Positions 61,270-64,000 of a stretch of 64,000 nt of DNA are shown in pieces. The stretch's first letter is position 1, and each line of letters opens with the position of its first letter. The position numbers and the translations under genes are program-made. The notes under the pieces are model-generated. The model did no database searches. It was not told the origin of the DNA and saw nothing but the letters and a program-made list of their open reading frames with translations. This stretch comes from Paucilactobacillus suebicus DSM 5007 = KCTC 3549. GTDB lineage: Bacteria > Bacillota > Bacilli > Lactobacillales > Lactobacillaceae. The stretch is from positions 80,659-144,658 of the forward strand of contig NZ_AZGF01000003.1 of NCBI RefSeq assembly GCF_001434475.1, read 5' to 3'.

Positions 61270-61999
61270 CACGATCTTCCTTTGCTAATGATAGATAAAT
61301 GTCATCCAAAGATTGTCCTGGGGTTGTTCCCAATTCCTGCAATTCATCAAGCGTTCCTTTAGCACGTACCTGACCGTTTGCGAGTAACACAAACTTATCA
61401 CAATATTTTTGTGCAGTATCTAGTACGTGGGTGGACATTAATACTGCTGCCCCACTGTTTTTAACTCGATTTATTTCAATTAACAGGTCATGGACTGCTA
61501 ACGGATCGAGACCGTAAAATGGTTCATCAATAATAAACAATTTAGCATTAGTCATGAGTGCACAACAAATCATGACTTTTTGCTTCATCCCTTTTGAAAA
61601 ATTAACTGGAAACCAGTTTAATTTATTGTCTAATCTAAATACCTTTAAAAGACGAGTTGCGTTTTTCCATGCTTCATCATGATCCAGTTGATAAGCCATG
61701 ATTGTTAAATCAATGTGTTCTTTTAGTGTTAACTCTTCATAAAGGACTGGTGTTTCAGAAATATAAGCAATTTGTTTTTTATATTGTTCGCTGTTTTCCT
61801 GGAGGCTGATATCATCAATCGTAATGTGACCACTGAATGGAGTCAGCAGTCCTATCACATGATTGATAGTGGTTGATTTGCCGGCACCATTCAATCCAAT
61901 TAGACCAACTAACTCACCATTATTAACTTCAAAGCTGATATCTTTTAAAACCGGTATTTGAGAATAGCCGCCAACTAAATGGTCAATTTCTAATGTCAT
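61253..61999 (-). CDS. ecsA: ABC transporter ATP-binding protein EcsA
   Basis: This 248-residue ATPase has Walker A GLNGAGKST near residue 37, the signature NFSKGMKQK near residue 134, Walker B LFIIDEPFYGLDP and the switch His in MSTHVLD. GAGGGG precedes the ATG. It pairs with EcsB and is divergent from the HIT gene, as in B. subtilis. Confidence 0.94.
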   Translation of the reverse strand: MTLEIDHLVGGYSQIPVLKDISFEVNNGELVGLIGLNGAGKSTTINHVIGLLTPFSGHITIDDISLQENSEQYKKQIAYISETPVLYEELTLKEHIDLTIMAYQLDHDEAWKNATRLLKVFRLDNKLNWFPVNFSKGMKQKVMICCALMTNAKLFIIDEPFYGLDPLAVHDLLIEINRVKNSGAAVLMSTHVLDTAQKYCDKFVLLANGQVRAKGTLDELQELGTTPGQSLDDIYLSLAKEDRDGKSV

Positions 62000-62151
62000 T
62001 ATTGCCCCTCTTTTGTAAATTTATATTTTATGCATATATCCGATCTATTATATCATAGCTTTTAGCCTGACAAAAAGATGCGCATCCTTATTTTCTCTTG
62101 TATACTGGACACATGACGTTAATTTAAAATTTTTGAAAGAAGGACAATCAG

Positions 62152-62580
62152 ATGGATGACTGTATTTTTTGTAAAATAGTTGCGGGAGATATTCCTAGCT
62201 ATACTGTATATGAAGACGATGTCGTAAAGGCATTTTTAGATATTTCTCAAGGAACCCCTGGCCATACGCTAGTGATTCCAAAGAAACATGTTGCTAACAT
62301 TTTTGAGTATGATCCGGAATTAGCAAGTCAAGTATTTGCACGAATTCCAAAGATTGCAACGGCTATTAAAGCATCGAATCCTGACATAAAAGGCATGAAC
62401 ATCTTAAATAACAATGGCGAAGTGGCTTATCAGTCAGTATTTCATTCACATTTCCATTTGATTCCTCGCTATACTGATCACGATGATTTTAAAATGATTT
62501 TTAAGGACAACTCTGATAACTACGATGAAGAATCTTATAAAAAAGTTCAAAAATCAATTATTGATCAATTAGGTGACTAA
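62152..62580 (+). CDS. hit: HIT family nucleotide-binding protein
   Basis: This 142-residue hydrolase has the HIT motif HSHFHLIPRY near residue 100 and an N-terminal zinc-type CIFCKIVAGDIPS. It cleaves nucleoside phosphoramidates or AMP-linked substrates. The ribosome site AAGGACAATC precedes the ATG. It is divergent from ecsA and followed by a small coiled-coil gene. Confidence 0.94.
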   Translation: MDDCIFCKIVAGDIPSYTVYEDDVVKAFLDISQGTPGHTLVIPKKHVANIFEYDPELASQVFARIPKIATAIKASNPDIKGMNILNNNGEVAYQSVFHSHFHLIPRYTDHDDFKMIFKDNSDNYDEESYKKVQKSIIDQLGD

Positions 62581-62581
62581 T

Positions 62582-62821
62582 ATGACAAATATTATCGATT
62601 CAATCAAAGATTTAATTTCTGATGCTAAGTCAGTTCAAGATGCCAGTCAGAATTTAACTGACAGTTTGGCAAAACTTGAGCAGGCCTTAGGTGAGAGCCA
62701 AGAACAGATTGACGACATTAATAAGAGCGTTGAAGAATTTAAATTCAAGACGCAACCGCGCATTGACCACATTCAAGAATTGCAGGAGAAAATGCAAAAA
62801 GAGATTGATAAATTTAATTAA
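62582..62821 (+). CDS. Small coiled-coil protein
   Basis: The ATG at 62582 lies 2 nt after the HIT stop, with AGGTG inside the HIT gene's end as ribosome site. About 79 residues, nearly all helical with heptads (NLTDSLAKLEQALGESQEQI and HIQELQEKMQKEIDKF). No family beyond a generic coiled coil is recognised; it is probably translationally coupled to hit. Confidence 0.7.
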   Translation: MTNIIDSIKDLISDAKSVQDASQNLTDSLAKLEQALGESQEQIDDINKSVEEFKFKTQPRIDHIQELQEKMQKEIDKFN

Positions 62822-62966
62822 GGATAAGTTAAATGTGTAATTAAAGAATGAAATTTTTGTAAACTTTAGCATGATGCCCTTAACCTTATTCAATTCTGTG
62901 GTATATTAAATTGGTGAGTTTTGGAAATGCAGTATTATACTTTTTAGAAATGGATGTGTGTATTTA

Positions 62967-63959
62967 ATGAAAAAGTGGCTAGCAATATTAGCCGGCATTG
63001 TTATGATTGTGCCATTAGCCGCCTGTGGTAGCAAAGCTGTTGCTACAACTAGTGGTGGTAAAATCACAGAAAGTGCCTACTACAGCAGTATGAAGGCAAC
63101 TTCTAGTGGTAAACAAGTTCTTGAACAAATGATCTTAAATAAGATCCTCGAAAAGGACTACGGTAGTAAGGTTACAACGAAGGAAGTTACTTCCGAATAT
63201 AACACTTACAAGAGTCAATATGGTTCATCATTCAGCACTGTTTTGTCGCAAAATGGTTTAACAACCACTCAATTAAAGAGTGAAATTCGTTCAAACCTTC
63301 TTCTTAAGGAAGCCGTCAAGCATTACACGACTATCTCACAAAAAGATATCAACAAACAGTGGAAGAAATTCGAACCTAAAGTAACAACTGCTGAAATTCT
63401 CGTTTCTAAGAAATCAACAGCTCAATCAATTATTGATCAGTTGAATAGCGCTTCATCATCTGATCGTTGGTCAACATTCAAGAAACTTGCTAAGAGTAAG
63501 TCAACTGATACCTCAAATAAGAGCAACGGCGGAAAAGTTGCCGCATTTGATAACACCAACTCTTCATTAGGTTCAGCTTACAAGAAGGCAGCATTCGCTT
63601 TGAAGACAAACGAATACACCACTTCACCTGTAAAGACCTCTAGTGGTTACCAAGTTATTTACATGATTAAGAACCCTGGTAAGGGTACTAAGTCTGCACA
63701 TACTCAAGACTTGAAGGACCAAATTATTGAATCCGACATGAGTAACAGTACAGTTCTTCATAACGTTGTTTCAAAAGTGTTGAAGAGCGGTAACGTTTCA
63801 ATTAAGGACAAGGATATGTCAAACATTCTTGATGATTACTTAACTACTTCAAGTAGCAGTTCATCAACAACTACGACATCAAGTTCAAGTTCTTCTTCAA
63901 GTTCATCTAGTTCGTCAAGTTCTAGTACATCATCATCCGCAAGTTCTTCTTCAAACTAG
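62967..63959 (+). CDS. prsA: PrsA-like extracytoplasmic foldase lipoprotein
   Basis: The ATG at 62967 gives about 330 residues with a signal peptide ([20 protein letters not shown]; lipobox LAAC, Cys20). An N-terminal chaperone part ([20 protein letters not shown]) is followed by a parvulin-like domain ([14 protein letters not shown] ... [10 protein letters not shown]) and a Ser/Thr-rich tail of about 40 residues. The first parvulin His (usually in HILV) is absent (AEILV), so isomerase activity is doubtful. It helps fold secreted proteins, and its place near hit and ecsAB fits. Sequence after 63960 shows only the start of a downstream region. Confidence 0.9.
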   Translation: MKKWLAILAGIVMIVPLAACGSKAVATTSGGKITESAYYSSMKATSSGKQVLEQMILNKILEKDYGSKVTTKEVTSEYNTYKSQYGSSFSTVLSQNGLTTTQLKSEIRSNLLLKEAVKHYTTISQKDINKQWKKFEPKVTTAEILVSKKSTAQSIIDQLNSASSSDRWSTFKKLAKSKSTDTSNKSNGGKVAAFDNTNSSLGSAYKKAAFALKTNEYTTSPVKTSSGYQVIYMIKNPGKGTKSAHTQDLKDQIIESDMSNSTVLHNVVSKVLKSGNVSIKDKDMSNILDDYLTTSSSSSSTTTTSSSSSSSSSSSSSSSSTSSSASSSSN

Positions 63960-64000
63960 TATGTATTTAAAAGGTTCTTCGTCAAGAAGTACTGATAGAA

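Noticed and set aside
63851..63956. Tandem repeat or CRISPR-like array at the right edge
   Set aside because: The repetitive look comes from Ser/Thr codons at the end of prsA; there are no regular direct repeats with spacers.

Overview
The window looks like a chromosomal piece of a lactic acid bacterium of the family Lactobacillaceae. The evidence is a low-GC coding style with strong AGGAGG-type ribosome binding sites and TTG/GTG starts, a glnR-glnA operon, a T-box pheST operon, DnaB/DnaI primosome genes, EcsAB-HIT-PrsA, and a gallate decarboxylase (lpdC/lpdB) very like that of Lactiplantibacillus plantarum. The species cannot be fixed from the sequence alone. No rRNA, tRNA or CRISPR array was seen.

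Region 1 (1-2.0 kb): the end of an unrecognised minus-strand operon of three small genes, one with long coiled coils and one cut off by the window edge. Region 2 (2.2-15.0 kb) is accessory. It holds three aldo/keto reductases, a zinc alcohol dehydrogenase, a short-chain dehydrogenase, a tautomerase, a cyclophilin-like protein, an NTF2-like protein, a sugar acetyltransferase and the lpdB-lpdC pair, plus two LysR regulators. Two promoters carry LysR-type palindromes centred near -64. Four other promoters have TTGCNT and TANANT hexamers separated by exactly 19 bp, mostly around a CCTTNAAGT-type palindrome, the geometry used by MerR-family activators; the regulator is not in the window. The region ends with a decayed transposase fragment and an apparently intact IS30-family element.

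Region 3 (15.0-40.3 kb) is core. It contains glnRA with a GlnR box, miaA, a cell-wall and metabolism run (rhodanese, glk, yqgQ, rhomboid, 5-formyl-THF cyclo-ligase, rpmG, pbp2b), yfhO, greA, udk-mltG, pheST behind a T-box, an HD/HxlR pair, a SpoU methyltransferase, acyP, yidC, a two-component system and a strongly expressed-looking adhP. Region 4 (40.3-48.2 kb) has a ten-gene ribosome-assembly/NAD operon (yqeG-yqeH-yhbY-nadD-yqeK-rsfS-methyltransferase-tmcAL-yceD-rpmF) and infC-rpmI-rplT behind an L20-type leader.

Region 5 (48.2-55.1 kb) is a replication/repair operon (polA-mutM-coaE-nrdR-dnaB-dnaI). Region 6 (55.2-64 kb) has a Bax-inhibitor-like protein, murC with ytpR, a thioredoxin, trmB, ecsAB, hit and prsA.

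Most genes are ordinary housekeeping genes. The points that best repay a second look are the 19-bp-spacer promoter family with no local regulator, the lpdB-lpdC-LysR unit, non-canonical starts for infC (ATA) and for 5-formyl-THF cyclo-ligase (ATT), paired 3' hairpins that share a flanking motif, and the unrecognised operon at the left edge. I did not find a clearly new multi-gene defence or biosynthetic system.
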